Made by a program: the position numbers and the translations under genes | The notes under the pieces: generated by a model | What the model was told of the DNA's origin: nothing | What the model saw: only the letters and a program-made list of their open reading frames with translations | The model's database searches: none | Shown: positions 7,161-13,385 of the stretch, one piece after another | Position numbering within the stretch: position 1 is the first letter of the stretch | How the letters are laid out: each line of letters opens with the position of its first letter | Assembly: GCA_946406585.1 (NCBI GenBank) | Contig: CAMJLI010000037.1 | Coordinates: 1 to 13,385, forward strand | Direction: 5' to 3' | Length of the DNA stretch: 13,385 bases | From: an uncultured Prevotellaceae bacterium | Lineage (GTDB): Bacteria > Bacteroidota > Bacteroidia > Bacteroidales > Bacteroidaceae

Positions 7161-7898
7161 TTACAAATTATTGTCCTCGACCTGTGCTTCGGTCTTTCCA
7201 AAACGTCTTTGACGGCTTTGGTATTGTCGGATGGCCTCGTGCAAGTCCTCCTCCATGAAGTCTGGCCAATAAGTGTCGCAGAAATAAAGTTCGGAATAAG
7301 CTATTTGCCAAAGCAGGTAATTTGACACCCTCACTTCTGCTCCTGTGCGGATGAGCAGTTCCGGGTCGGGCATGAAATTGGTAACCATGTGCTTCGACAT
7401 CAGCTCCTCGTCGATGTCCTCTATGTTCAGTTTCCCTGCCTTCACGTCCTCTGCGATCTCGCGTGTTGCCTTGGTGATTTCCCATCTCGACGAATAACTC
7501 AGGGCGACAATCATCTGCATCGTGGTGTTGCCTGCAGTATGGTCCATCGTCTCCTGCAACTTGTCCTGCACGTCCTTTGGCAGGCGCTCTATCTCACCTA
7601 TCACCCTGAAGCGCACGTTGTTCTTCATGAAAATCTCGTCTTCCAGTGAGGAGAGCACGAGGCTCATGAGAGAAGCTATCTCGTCGATTGGGCGGTTCCA
7701 GTTCTCGGTGGAGAAAGTATAAAGAGTGAGATACTTCACACCCAATCGTGTGCATTCCGACGTGATGCGCCTGACGGCATCCACACCAGCCTGATGTCCG
7801 AAACTGCGGGGCTTTCCCTGTTCCAATGCCCAGCGTCCGTTGCCGTCCATGATGATGGCAATGTGCTTGGGTATGCGTTTTAAGTCCAAATTATTCAT
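7161..7898 (-). CDS. uppS: Isoprenyl transferase (undecaprenyl diphosphate synthase)
   Basis: A 245-residue cis-prenyltransferase. It condenses isopentenyl diphosphate units onto farnesyl diphosphate to make the C55 lipid carrier used for peptidoglycan and surface polysaccharides, at the cytoplasmic face of the membrane. Motifs are [10 protein letters not shown] with catalytic Asp18, the FGHQAG block (33-38), [10 protein letters not shown] (61-70), and [17 protein letters not shown] (182-198) with the pyrophosphate-binding Arg184 and Arg190. These are followed by SELYF with Glu203. Length and motif order are standard. The ATG at 7898 overlaps the end of the DUF6089 gene by 8 bp (ATGAATAA), which suggests translational coupling. 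bamA follows immediately. Confidence 0.95.
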   Translation of the reverse strand: MNNLDLKRIPKHIAIIMDGNGRWALEQGKPRSFGHQAGVDAVRRITSECTRLGVKYLTLYTFSTENWNRPIDEIASLMSLVLSSLEDEIFMKNNVRFRVIGEIERLPKDVQDKLQETMDHTAGNTTMQMIVALSYSSRWEITKATREIAEDVKAGKLNIEDIDEELMSKHMVTNFMPDPELLIRTGAEVRVSNYLLWQIAYSELYFCDTYWPDFMEEDLHEAIRQYQSRQRRFGKTEAQVEDNNL

Positions 7899-8574
7899 CC
7901 TCGTTATGACATGTTCTACATTTGGCCATGAAGCTGTAGGTGAGAGTCACCTGCAAGGCCGAATAGCAGTCGGTGTTTTTGAAGGCACCGCTGCTTTTTA
8001 TGCTATAAGGGTCTGGCGAACCATCAAGTTTGTCGCTCAGCGAGAAGTGTACCAGCCACTCCACACCAAGGTTCATCCGGTCTGCCAACTTGTATTTCAC
8101 TCCAACACCCACAGGCAGGTTGGCTGTGAACACACTTTTGTCTGCCTTGACAAAAGTTAGTCCCAGGCCTCCTGTCACAAAGGGGGTGAGCCGCTTCGCA
8201 CCGCGATAGTCGCGCCCTGTGCCGTACGGCCAGAAATTATATTCATACATGGCGGCAAAATCCGCCATGGGATTGCTGAACTCGTATGGAGCCTCCTTTG
8301 TGCCGGGATAGTATGTCTCCTCATTCTTCGACGAACCTTTCAGCTTGCCGTAGGACAAGCTGAACCGGAAGCCATGATATGGGTTTATCATACGTCTCAG
8401 CAAAGCCGACGCCATGGGTTGCTGGCCCTTTAGTGGATTGCTGTTGTAGTCGCCTTCATAGCTCACCAGCCCCAGGCCTCCACCCACCTCCATGAGATAC
8501 TCCACATCGCCCTGTGCACGTGATGCTGCAGGCATGACGATGGCAAGTATGAGCAGGCAGATGGACTTCCTCAT
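7891..8574 (-). CDS. DUF6089-type outer membrane beta-barrel protein
   Basis: The protein has 227 residues from the ATG at 8574. The frame stays open further upstream into the previous gene, but only this ATG begins a signal peptide ([21 protein letters not shown], cleaved after AQ). The mature part opens with [17 protein letters not shown], glycine-rich alternating strands, and later shows [36 protein letters not shown] and an aromatic closing strand (LQVTLTYSF). This fits a small 8-stranded outer-membrane barrel. I recognise the family as DUF6089, commonly found just before uppS/bamA in Bacteroidetes; its function is unknown. The C-terminus carries a CxxC ([10 protein letters not shown]) after the last strand. 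The gene overlaps uppS by 8 bp and follows the DUF6242 gene by 20 bp. Confidence 0.8.
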   Translation of the reverse strand: MRKSICLLILAIVMPAASRAQGDVEYLMEVGGGLGLVSYEGDYNSNPLKGQQPMASALLRRMINPYHGFRFSLSYGKLKGSSKNEETYYPGTKEAPYEFSNPMADFAAMYEYNFWPYGTGRDYRGAKRLTPFVTGGLGLTFVKADKSVFTANLPVGVGVKYKLADRMNLGVEWLVHFSLSDKLDGSPDPYSIKSSGAFKNTDCYSALQVTLTYSFMAKCRTCHNEDE

Positions 8575-8594
8575 AGCTTCTTGTATTGAGTATC

Positions 8595-10016
8595 CTACTC
8601 CGTGATGGCGTATTTGTATTCGCTTCCCAGTCCGCTGCCCAAACGGCTGCGCCAGACTTGTCCGCTGCCGCCACACACCACCCAGAGATATTTGTCTTTA
8701 TCAACAACCATGGTGAAAGCATCAGAACTTTCGAAACCTGTAGGTATGTAGCAGTTGCTGTCGCCCCAATAGATGCCGCCATCGGTACTGAGATAGAAAT
8801 CGTCGAACCGCTCTGTCTTGCAAGCTCCCAGGGGCGACGAGCCTAAAGCCACGATACCGCCATCGTAGGCGACGGAGGTGAGCGATGCCAGCCTGGGCAG
8901 TGCCAGTGGCAGGAGGTCAAACGGATTCACATGCATCCACGAATGGTTGTACGATGTCTCGGAATTGTCCTCCACCTTGCTCCATATCTGTGCCTGGTTG
9001 TCGCCGGGGTAAGCGCTGACGTCCCTGTTGCCTATCAGCACCACATTTTCGATGGAGCGGTTCATCTCGGATGGGATGCAAGTATAAGAGATGTCCCTTG
9101 TGGGAAGCATCGACTTGTCTTCGTCGAGCTGCTCATTGTTCCATGTGCGGCCTTCGTCAACCGTGGAAATGAGGTTCATGCCTTCGTCGAGGGCATACAA
9201 CTTCCTGCTGCTGGCAGCTACGAGCTGGCTCAGTTCTGCCATGCCCGTCTGCTCCCATTCCACGCCATTGCTGGAGCGCAGGATGGCGCCGGCGTTGTAA
9301 AGGTAGATGTAGTCACCTTTCACCACCACATTCTGGTAAGCATTGGCAGGTATGGGGTAGTTGATGTTCCACTGCAACAATTCCCAATTCACCCCATCGT
9401 TGATGCCTGTCGAAAAGATGGCTCCTGTATTCCCGTAAGAGGCAAACAGGTATATTTTGTCGGCCAAGGCAACGGCCTTCATGCCAGTGGCGCTTTCAAA
9501 ATCCTGCTTTCTGGCCAGCATCTTCCATGTCGTGTAGTCCTTGCTGCTCTTCTTCACATTTACAGTAACGGTATAATCCACGCGGTTGCTGCCATCAAGA
9601 GAAAACACTCTTACCACCCTTGGCACAGAGAAGTCGATGGAATCGCTTGAGAAGAAGTATCTCAATGTATCGCTTTTGATATCCTTGAAGACCACATTCC
9701 CTGAATTCTTGCTTGTGATGGAGCATATCATATGTGCCACATCCGTCCCATAGGGCAAGGAGTCAGGGTTGTAGATGGTCCTGTTTATCTGGTCAATGTA
9801 GAACTTGTAATCGCTCGCCTTGTAAACAGACTTGGTTATGCTGTCGGCTCCGGTGGAGCTTGTCAGGGTTGTATAAAGATTGGCATTGCCAAGCGAGAAG
9901 GCTATGATGGCAGCATCGCTGGGGTATGTCGTTTCGTCTTCATCATCACCAAGGCATGAAGTGAGCACAAACAGTGCCGACAACATGACAGCAAAAGGTA
10001 AGAAGATTCTTTTCAT
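8595..10016 (-). CDS. DUF6242-type lipoprotein with propeller-like Asp-box repeats
   Basis: The protein has 473 residues from the ATG at 10016; a longer frame to 10073 would put 19 residues ahead of the signal peptide and is less likely. The N-terminus MKRIFLPFAVMLSALFVLTSC is a lipoprotein signal with lipobox LTSC (Cys21). It is followed by LGDDEDE, an acidic stretch resembling the export signal of surface lipoproteins in Bacteroidetes. About 30-155 resembles the DUF6242 N-terminal domain. About 160-473 has several Asp-box-like motifs: STGINDGVNW (202), SSNGVEW (248), STVDEGRTW (284) and STDGGIYW (410), suggesting a beta-propeller. No enzyme active site is visible and the function is unknown. 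It is first in the envelope unit. Confidence 0.78.
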   Translation of the reverse strand: MKRIFLPFAVMLSALFVLTSCLGDDEDETTYPSDAAIIAFSLGNANLYTTLTSSTGADSITKSVYKASDYKFYIDQINRTIYNPDSLPYGTDVAHMICSITSKNSGNVVFKDIKSDTLRYFFSSDSIDFSVPRVVRVFSLDGSNRVDYTVTVNVKKSSKDYTTWKMLARKQDFESATGMKAVALADKIYLFASYGNTGAIFSTGINDGVNWELLQWNINYPIPANAYQNVVVKGDYIYLYNAGAILRSSNGVEWEQTGMAELSQLVAASSRKLYALDEGMNLISTVDEGRTWNNEQLDEDKSMLPTRDISYTCIPSEMNRSIENVVLIGNRDVSAYPGDNQAQIWSKVEDNSETSYNHSWMHVNPFDLLPLALPRLASLTSVAYDGGIVALGSSPLGACKTERFDDFYLSTDGGIYWGDSNCYIPTGFESSDAFTMVVDKDKYLWVVCGGSGQVWRSRLGSGLGSEYKYAITE

Positions 10017-10113
10017 TACTTTTTTCTTTATTCTTGCCAACAATCCCCCTCCACATGCATTGCAGAATGCCACATCCGCATGGGGAAAAGGAGTTGAAAT
10101 TGCTTTTTGTGTG

Positions 10114-10121
10114 CAAATTTA
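10114..10121 (-). promoter_or_regulatory. Probable -7 box for the DUF6242-DUF6089-uppS-bamA-skpA unit
   Basis: The minus strand reads TAAATTTG here, matching TAnnTTTG, about 98 bp before the DUF6242 ATG. The -33 position has only a weak GTTT instead of TTTG, so the promoter is less convincing than the others in this window. Confidence 0.5.
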
Positions 10122-10210
10122 CTCTAAATTCCTCAAATAAAACGTGATTTCCACACATTATTATGTAAATTATGGATTAATTGCCTATTTTTAAGGTCTG
10201 TTTAGATTTA

Positions 10211-10339
10211 TTATTGGTGTTGTTCACCATGCATTTCAACACGAAATGCATAATTATGGCAACAAAAATCATGATAACAAAAAAAGAGGACGAGAGCAGG
10301 AATATGAAAACAAAAAAGAGGACGACATGAATCACTCAT
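10211..10339 (-). CDS. Small ORF (42 codons) with a perfect Shine-Dalgarno, uncertain
   Basis: Forty-two codons from ATG 10339 to TAA 10211, preceded by AGGAGG (10350-10345) with a 5-nt spacer. That is a perfect Shine-Dalgarno and unusual for this phylum. The predicted peptide has a hydrophobic core (HIPALVLFF, about 12-20) and is rich in Cys and His (five Cys, five His). Much of this reflects T-rich DNA, including two direct repeats and a hairpin that fall inside the frame. It follows the 31-codon membrane ORF by 21 bp and could share its promoter. I do not recognise it. It may equally be untranslated 3' RNA. Confidence 0.25.
   Translation of the reverse strand: MSDSCRPLFCFHIPALVLFFCYHDFCCHNYAFRVEMHGEQHQ
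10229..10251. other. 9-bp stem, 5-nt loop hairpin
   Basis: ATGCATTTC (10229-10237) and GAAATGCAT (10243-10251) are perfect complements around AACAC. A second small hairpin, TGGTG/CACCA with loop TTGTT, abuts it at 10215-10229. In addition GTGTTG (10217-10222) can pair with CAACAC (10237-10242), so alternative folds exist. No T run follows on either strand, so it is not a standard terminator. It could end or stabilise the transcript of the small ORFs. Confidence 0.5.
10271..10325. repeat. Imperfect 22-23 bp direct repeat, period 33
   Basis: ATGATAACAAAAAAAGAGGACGA (10271-10293; 23 bp, differing by one base and one A from the other copy) recurs at 10304-10325, separated by GAGCAGGAAT. The copies end in the identical GAGGACGA. 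The period of 33 keeps the frame. No function is evident. Confidence 0.7.
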
Positions 10340-10360
10340 ACCGGCCTCCTGAAAACAAAT

Positions 10361-10456
10361 TCAACGAATGTTGGTCTTTTTCAATGCTATGACGCTCAAA
10401 ATGGTCGAAACCACTACCGTCAGAACCAACATAATCGTTGTAAAATCTAATAACAT
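10361..10456 (-). CDS. Predicted single-pass membrane small protein, 31 aa
   Basis: Thirty-one codons from ATG 10456 to TGA 10361. The peptide starts MLLDFTT, continues with an uninterrupted hydrophobic stretch (IMLVLTVVVSTILSVIAL, about 8-25) long enough to cross a membrane once, and ends in the basic tail KKTNIR. That predicts an N-out, C-in inner-membrane protein. It is the first ATG after a consensus promoter (10522-10553), about 60 nt into the transcript, with an AAGG about 10 nt upstream. A random 31-codon frame would rarely be this hydrophobic and end in a basic tail. I do not recognise the family; it resembles in form the small accessory subunits of membrane complexes such as KdpF or CydX, but no partner gene is adjacent. 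Confidence 0.5.
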   Translation of the reverse strand: MLLDFTTIMLVLTVVVSTILSVIALKKTNIR

Positions 10457-10521
10457 AATCTTTACCTTAAATCTATCAAACTACTAACCTAATGAAAAAA
10501 AGTATTCTCACGAACACGATG

Positions 10522-10553
10522 CAAAATTAGTCATTAGTTGGTGTACATGCAAA
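10522..10553 (-). promoter_or_regulatory. Promoter upstream of the 31-aa membrane ORF
   Basis: On the minus strand, TTTG (10553-10550), a 20-nt spacer and TAATTTTG (10529-10522) match the Bacteroidetes promoter consensus. The expected start near 10515 leaves a leader of about 60 nt before ATG 10456. It shows that this gene-poor interval is probably transcribed. Confidence 0.68.
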
Positions 10554-10621
10554 TGATTTCATCTTTTTTTCAGCTTTTTCGGCCTTTTTTTGATTTGTGT
10601 CAACAGCAGCTTTTTAAGGAT

Positions 10622-10720
10622 TTATTATCAGAGTACTCAGAATTATCGGAGTACTCGGAGTATTCAGAGTACTCGGAGTACTCGGAGTATTCAGAGTACT
10701 CCGATTACTCCGATAATTAA
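10622..10720. repeat. 9-bp tandem repeat of palindromic units (GAGTACTCG)
   Basis: From 10631 to 10711 nine consecutive 9-mers fit GAGTACTCG: GAGTACTCA, GAATTATCG, GAGTACTCG, GAGTATTCA, GAGTACTCG, GAGTACTCG, GAGTATTCA, GAGTACTCC and GATTACTCC. Degenerate units flank it at 10622-10630 and 10712-10720. The core GAGTACTC is itself an 8-bp palindrome, so units can pair with themselves or each other on either strand. Because 9 is a multiple of 3, both strands read as Ser-Glu-Tyr repeats. The array lies directly downstream of the pckA terminator and about 70 bp upstream of the small-ORF promoter. Confidence 0.92.
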
Positions 10721-10722
10721 AA

Positions 10723-10750
10723 TGGCGGCTCGGCAAATGCCGAGCCGCCA
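10723..10750 (-). terminator. Intrinsic terminator of pckA
   Basis: A perfect 13-bp GC-rich stem, TGGCGGCTCGGCA (10723-10735) against TGCCGAGCCGCCA (10738-10750), with a 2-nt centre. On the minus strand it is followed by ATTTTAATTAT. It sits about 40 bp beyond the pckA stop codon, the right place and direction to end pckA transcription. Confidence 0.85.
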
Positions 10751-10788
10751 GCCATTATTTCAGGATATCATTCTTTCAGGATAATATT

Positions 10789-12414
10789 TTAGAGTTTTGG
10801 ACCGGCAGCCACAAGAGCCTTGCCAGCTTCGTTGCCCTCATACTTCACGAAATTCTTGATGAAGCGTGAAGCAAGATCCTTTGCCTTCTCTTCCCAGATG
10901 CTGGCATCTGCATAGGTGTCGCGTGGGTCGAGGATGTTGGGGTCTACGCCAGGAAGAGCTGTTGGCACCTCGAAATCGAAGAAAGGAATCTTCTTGGTGG
11001 GAGCAGTGTTGATGCTTCCGTCGAGGATGGCGTCGATGATGCCACGTGTGTCCTTGATGGAGATGCGCTTTCCTGTGCCATTCCAGCCAGTATTCACGAG
11101 ATAAGCCTTTGCGCCATTTGCTTCCATCTTCTTCACGAGCTCCTCAGCATACTTTGTAGGATGCAGCTCGAGGAATGCCTGTCCGAAGCAAGCCGAGAAG
11201 GTAGGAGTAGGCTCAGTGATGCCACGCTCTGTACCAGCCAGTTTTGCTGTAAATCCAGAGAGGAAGTAGTATTTTGTCTGCTCTGGAGTGAGGATGCTCA
11301 CTGGAGGCAGCACGCCGAAAGCGTCGGCTGAGAGGAAGATCACCTGCTTTGCTGCTGGGCCTGCGCTGATGGGATACACGTTCTTCACGATCTTCTCGAT
11401 ATGCTCGATAGGATAGCTCACGCGTGTGTTCTCTGTGACGCTCTTGTCAGCGAAGTCGATCTTGCCGTTCTCGTCAACTGTTACATTCTCGAGGAGAGCA
11501 TTGCGGCGGATGGCATTGTAGATGTCAGGCTCGCTTTCCTTGTCGAGGTTGATGACCTTAGCATAGCAGCCACCCTCAAAGTTGAACACGCCATTGTCGT
11601 CCCATCCGTGCTCGTCGTCGCCGATGAGCAGACGTTTCGGGTCTGTTGACAGAGTGGTCTTTCCAGTGCCGGAGAGTCCGAAGAATATTGCAGTGTTCTC
11701 GCCCTTCATGTCGGTATTGGCAGAGCAGTGCATAGCTGCGATGCCCTTCAGGGGAAGGTAGTAGTTCATCATTGAGAACATGCCCTTCTTCATCTCGCCG
11801 CCATACCATGTGTTGAGGATCACCTGCTCGCGGCTTGTAACATTGAACACCACGGCAGTCTCAGAATTGAGTCCCAGTTCCTTGTAGTTCTCAACCTTTG
11901 CCTTGGAAGCATTGAATACCACGAAGTCGGGCTCTTGCTCCAGTTCTTCATCGTTGATGGGACGGATGAACATATTTGTCACGAAGTGTGCCTGCCATGC
12001 CACCTCCATGATGAAGCGCACCTTCATGCGGGTGTCCTTGTTGGCTCCGCAGAAGCCATCAACGACGTAGAGTTTCTTGTTTGAAAGTTCAGCCTTGGCA
12101 AGGTCTTTCACGGCAGCCCAAGTCTCTTCGCTTGCTGGATGGTTGTCGTTCTTGTATTCATCAGAAGTCCACCACACGGTGTCCTTGGATGTCTCGTCCA
12201 TGACAATGAACTTGTCCTTAGGTGAGCGACCTGTGTAAACGCCAGTCATCACGTTGACAGCACCCAGTTCAGTGAGTTGGCCTTTGTCAAAGCCAGTGAG
12301 ATCGGGTTTCATTTCTTCCTCAAACATTTCCTCGTAGGAAGGATTGTAAACAACTTCGGTAGTACCGACAATGCCGTACTTCTCTGCTAAAATTGCCTTA
12401 TCAAACTTTGCCAT
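10789..12414 (-). CDS. pckA: Phosphoenolpyruvate carboxykinase (ATP)
   Basis: A full-length 541-residue ATP-type PEP carboxykinase (EC 4.1.1.49 family), a cytoplasmic enzyme interconverting oxaloacetate plus ATP with PEP, CO2 and ADP. In succinate- and propionate-producing Bacteroidales it is thought to work largely in the CO2-fixing direction. Visible motifs are TGRSPKDKF (61-69, substrate-binding Arg63), YGGEMKKG (204-211, metal-binding Lys), HCSAN with His229, the P-loop GLSGTGKT (246-253, Lys252), and the metal site LIGDDEHGW (263-271, Asp266/Asp267). The ATG at 12414 gives the standard N-terminus. It is monocistronic, with a promoter about 120 bp upstream and a strong terminator downstream. 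The 5' leader is about 110 nt. Confidence 0.97.
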   Translation of the reverse strand: MAKFDKAILAEKYGIVGTTEVVYNPSYEEMFEEEMKPDLTGFDKGQLTELGAVNVMTGVYTGRSPKDKFIVMDETSKDTVWWTSDEYKNDNHPASEETWAAVKDLAKAELSNKKLYVVDGFCGANKDTRMKVRFIMEVAWQAHFVTNMFIRPINDEELEQEPDFVVFNASKAKVENYKELGLNSETAVVFNVTSREQVILNTWYGGEMKKGMFSMMNYYLPLKGIAAMHCSANTDMKGENTAIFFGLSGTGKTTLSTDPKRLLIGDDEHGWDDNGVFNFEGGCYAKVINLDKESEPDIYNAIRRNALLENVTVDENGKIDFADKSVTENTRVSYPIEHIEKIVKNVYPISAGPAAKQVIFLSADAFGVLPPVSILTPEQTKYYFLSGFTAKLAGTERGITEPTPTFSACFGQAFLELHPTKYAEELVKKMEANGAKAYLVNTGWNGTGKRISIKDTRGIIDAILDGSINTAPTKKIPFFDFEVPTALPGVDPNILDPRDTYADASIWEEKAKDLASRFIKNFVKYEGNEAGKALVAAGPKL

Positions 12415-12534
12415 TATACGTTTAATTTTAAAATGAATGTTTTTATTATTTCATCTCCCTACTTGAAAATTGTCTTTTCCTCAACTTTTCGTATGGAGAC
12501 GGATGGACAATCTTTTTATCCTTTTTTTCGGCTG

Positions 12535-12569
12535 CAAAAGTAACAAAAAAGCACGTATTGACAAAGTTA
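12535..12569 (-). promoter_or_regulatory. Promoter of pckA, with overlapping boxes
   Basis: On the minus strand, TTTG (12565-12562), a 19-nt spacer and TACTTTTG (12542-12535) give an exact -33/-7 match. The upstream TTTG is also the end of a second -7-like TAACTTTG (12569-12562), which lacks a proper -33. Transcription should start near 12528, about 114 nt before the ATG. Confidence 0.8.
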
Positions 12570-12872
12570 TCGCACACAAAAAATGGTGTGTGCAATTCTT
12601 TTTAAGTTAAAGTTTTGTATATTTTTAACCCTTTGGCACTTAATTGTCATATAGGGTTGTCAAAAAGACGTGTCGAAAGTGGCATGCCATTGTATCAGAG
12701 AGGCGTGAATCAAAAAAAACACCTCCCTCATGGTTCACTTCTTTTCTTCTTGAAGCATACCCGTCCCATTGCAGGCGGGACGATGCATGGCAGCAAAGTT
12801 ATACATTATTTTGCATTGTTTCCCTACTGCAGACAAATTTTTGAAAACGTTCTTGACATTGGTCTTGAGACA

Positions 12873-12911
12873 AGAAGCCCCACGTGGCTGCATCCATCCA
12901 CGTGGGGTTCT
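12873..12911 (-). terminator. Intrinsic terminator of the oxidoreductase beta gene
   Basis: CCCCACGTGG (12878-12887) pairs perfectly with CCACGTGGGG (12898-12907) across a 10-nt loop. The stem extends by four more pairs (12873-12876 with 12908-12911) past one bulged base. On the minus strand it is followed by TGTCTC, only mildly U-rich. It lies about 60 bp after the stop codon at 12970. Confidence 0.75.
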
Positions 12912-12969
12912 AAAAAATAACTCATTTGCCAACATTATCGAGCTGAAGGTCAAACAAATGACGTGGTTG

Positions 12970-13385
12970 TCACTTCACCTCCCAAATGTCGTTGGTTTCA
13001 AGAAGTTCCATGAAGTTGTGGTACTTCTTCTTTGCCGACACCTCTTCGATTTGTGCTGCCACGGAAGCCTCGTAGGTGGGGGCCACCACATCGCGGATGA
13101 CACCAAGAGCCACAGGATAGCCATGCTCGTTGTCCATCATGGCCAGTTTCAGTTGCAGGGTGTTGTCCTCGCAGTGTGCGTCATGCACTAGCACGTCGTC
13201 GATGGTCACACCATCCTTGCCGATCTCCACCACCTTGAGGCCGAATCCCTCTTGCACAAGGCCATACTCGTTGTTTTCTCCAAAGACGAGTTTCTCTCCG
13301 TGCTTCACATAGATGGCATTCTTCTTCCTGCCCTCCTTGTTGTAGATGGGGTCGTAGGCGCCATTGTTGAAGATGACGCAGTTTT
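12970..13385 (-). CDS. 2-oxoacid:ferredoxin oxidoreductase, beta subunit (C-terminal part; 2-oxoglutarate type likely)
   Basis: Partial gene cut by the window end; its N-terminus lies beyond 13385 and the frame is open to the edge. About 138 residues are visible. The segment NCVIFNNGAYDPIYNKEGRK, then KHGEKLVFG and GFGLKVVEIGKDGVTIDDVLVHDA, is typical of the C-terminal domain of the TPP-binding beta subunit (KorB/OorB-like). That domain follows the TPP pyrophosphate-binding region. The complex oxidatively decarboxylates a 2-oxoacid to acyl-CoA with ferredoxin as acceptor, in the cytoplasm of anaerobes; in Bacteroidales it is usually assigned to 2-oxoglutarate. The alpha subunit is expected outside the window. 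Internal GTG at 13308 is not a start. A terminator follows. Confidence 0.82.
   Translation of the reverse strand, partial: NCVIFNNGAYDPIYNKEGRKKNAIYVKHGEKLVFGENNEYGLVQEGFGLKVVEIGKDGVTIDDVLVHDAHCEDNTLQLKLAMMDNEHGYPVALGVIRDVVAPTYEASVAAQIEEVSAKKKYHNFMELLETNDIWEVK

Larger units (their letters stand above)
12415..12969. other. Stretch without a gene between the oxidoreductase beta gene and pckA
   Basis: About 555 bp without a convincing gene. It holds the pckA leader and promoter (12415-12569), a 7-bp hairpin GCACACA/TGTGTGC (12572-12593), a 10-bp palindrome TGGCATGCCA (12680-12689), a 6-bp GC-rich hairpin (12762-12782), an isolated minus-strand -7-like TAACTTTG (12801-12794), and the terminator at 12873-12911. 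The frames here are short (the longest is about 140 codons, on the strand opposite the oxidoreductase gene) and have no recognisable content. Confidence 0.6.

Noticed and set aside
8931..9650. Open frame of 239 codons on the + strand
   Set aside because: Shadow of the DUF6242 lipoprotein gene with no domain or start context.
10256..10330. 24-codon Lys/Glu-rich frame on the + strand (MATKIM...)
   Set aside because: Composition comes from the A-rich direct repeats; no promoter or ribosome-binding site is visible on that strand.
10622..10720. CRISPR array interpretation of the repeat region
   Set aside because: Units are 9 bp with no spacers and no cas genes are nearby; it is a simple tandem repeat.
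10758..10783. Repeated TTTCAGGATA (10758-10767 and 10774-10783)
   Set aside because: Two 10-bp copies just after the pckA stop; too short and too few to claim a function.
12660..12731. 23-codon minus-strand frame (MREVFFLIH...)
   Set aside because: No ribosome-binding site and only an incomplete promoter upstream; too short to support alone.
12769..13191. Open frame of 140 codons on the + strand
   Set aside because: Runs through the terminator hairpin and antisense to the oxidoreductase beta gene; no family content.

Overview
The window looks like chromosomal DNA of a member of the Bacteroidales, most likely Prevotella/Segatella or a close relative. Several things point there: promoters of the Bacteroidetes primary-sigma type (TTTG, 19-20 nt, TAnnTTTG), outer-membrane genes of the DUF6242 and DUF6089 families, a run of three Skp/OmpH chaperone genes beside bamA, an ATP-type PEP carboxykinase, and a 2-oxoacid:ferredoxin oxidoreductase. 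The genus is an inference from gene content and protein style; no marker gene (16S) is present.

Layout. Positions 3-104 hold the 3' end of an O-methyltransferase gene. After a 139-bp intergenic stretch with a duplicated promoter segment and a palindrome come rbfA (ribosome maturation) and an FtsX/LolC-type permease, both on the + strand. These converge on a minus-strand block. Read in its own direction from about 10016 down to 1844, that block runs: DUF6242 lipoprotein, DUF6089 beta-barrel, uppS, bamA, skpA, an internal promoter, then skpB, skpC and murI. This is an envelope-biogenesis cluster: undecaprenyl carrier synthesis (UppS), D-glutamate for peptidoglycan (MurI), beta-barrel assembly (BamA) and periplasmic chaperones for BamA clients (Skp). 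Spacing is tight: skpC/murI overlap by 4 bp (ATGA), DUF6089/uppS overlap by 8 bp, and uppS/bamA are about 12 bp apart.

From 10017 to 10788 there is no conventional gene, but the stretch is not empty. It holds a good minus-strand promoter driving a 31-codon ORF for a probable single-pass membrane peptide, a second small ORF with a perfect AGGAGG, a strong 9-bp stem hairpin, a pair of direct repeats, a striking 9-bp palindromic tandem repeat (GAGTACTCG units), and the pckA terminator. pckA (10789-12414, minus) has a clear promoter. A 555-bp stretch without a gene follows, containing the terminator of the last gene. That gene is the C-terminal part of a 2-oxoacid:ferredoxin oxidoreductase beta subunit, cut by the window end.

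Most of the window is ordinary core genome. The parts most worth a second look are the 10.2-10.75 kb interval (small membrane ORF plus palindromic repeat), the duplicated promoter with an operator-like palindrome upstream of rbfA, the three divergent Skp paralogs, and a tyrosine-rich loop in BamA. I saw no CRISPR array, insertion sequence, phage gene, tRNA or rRNA.
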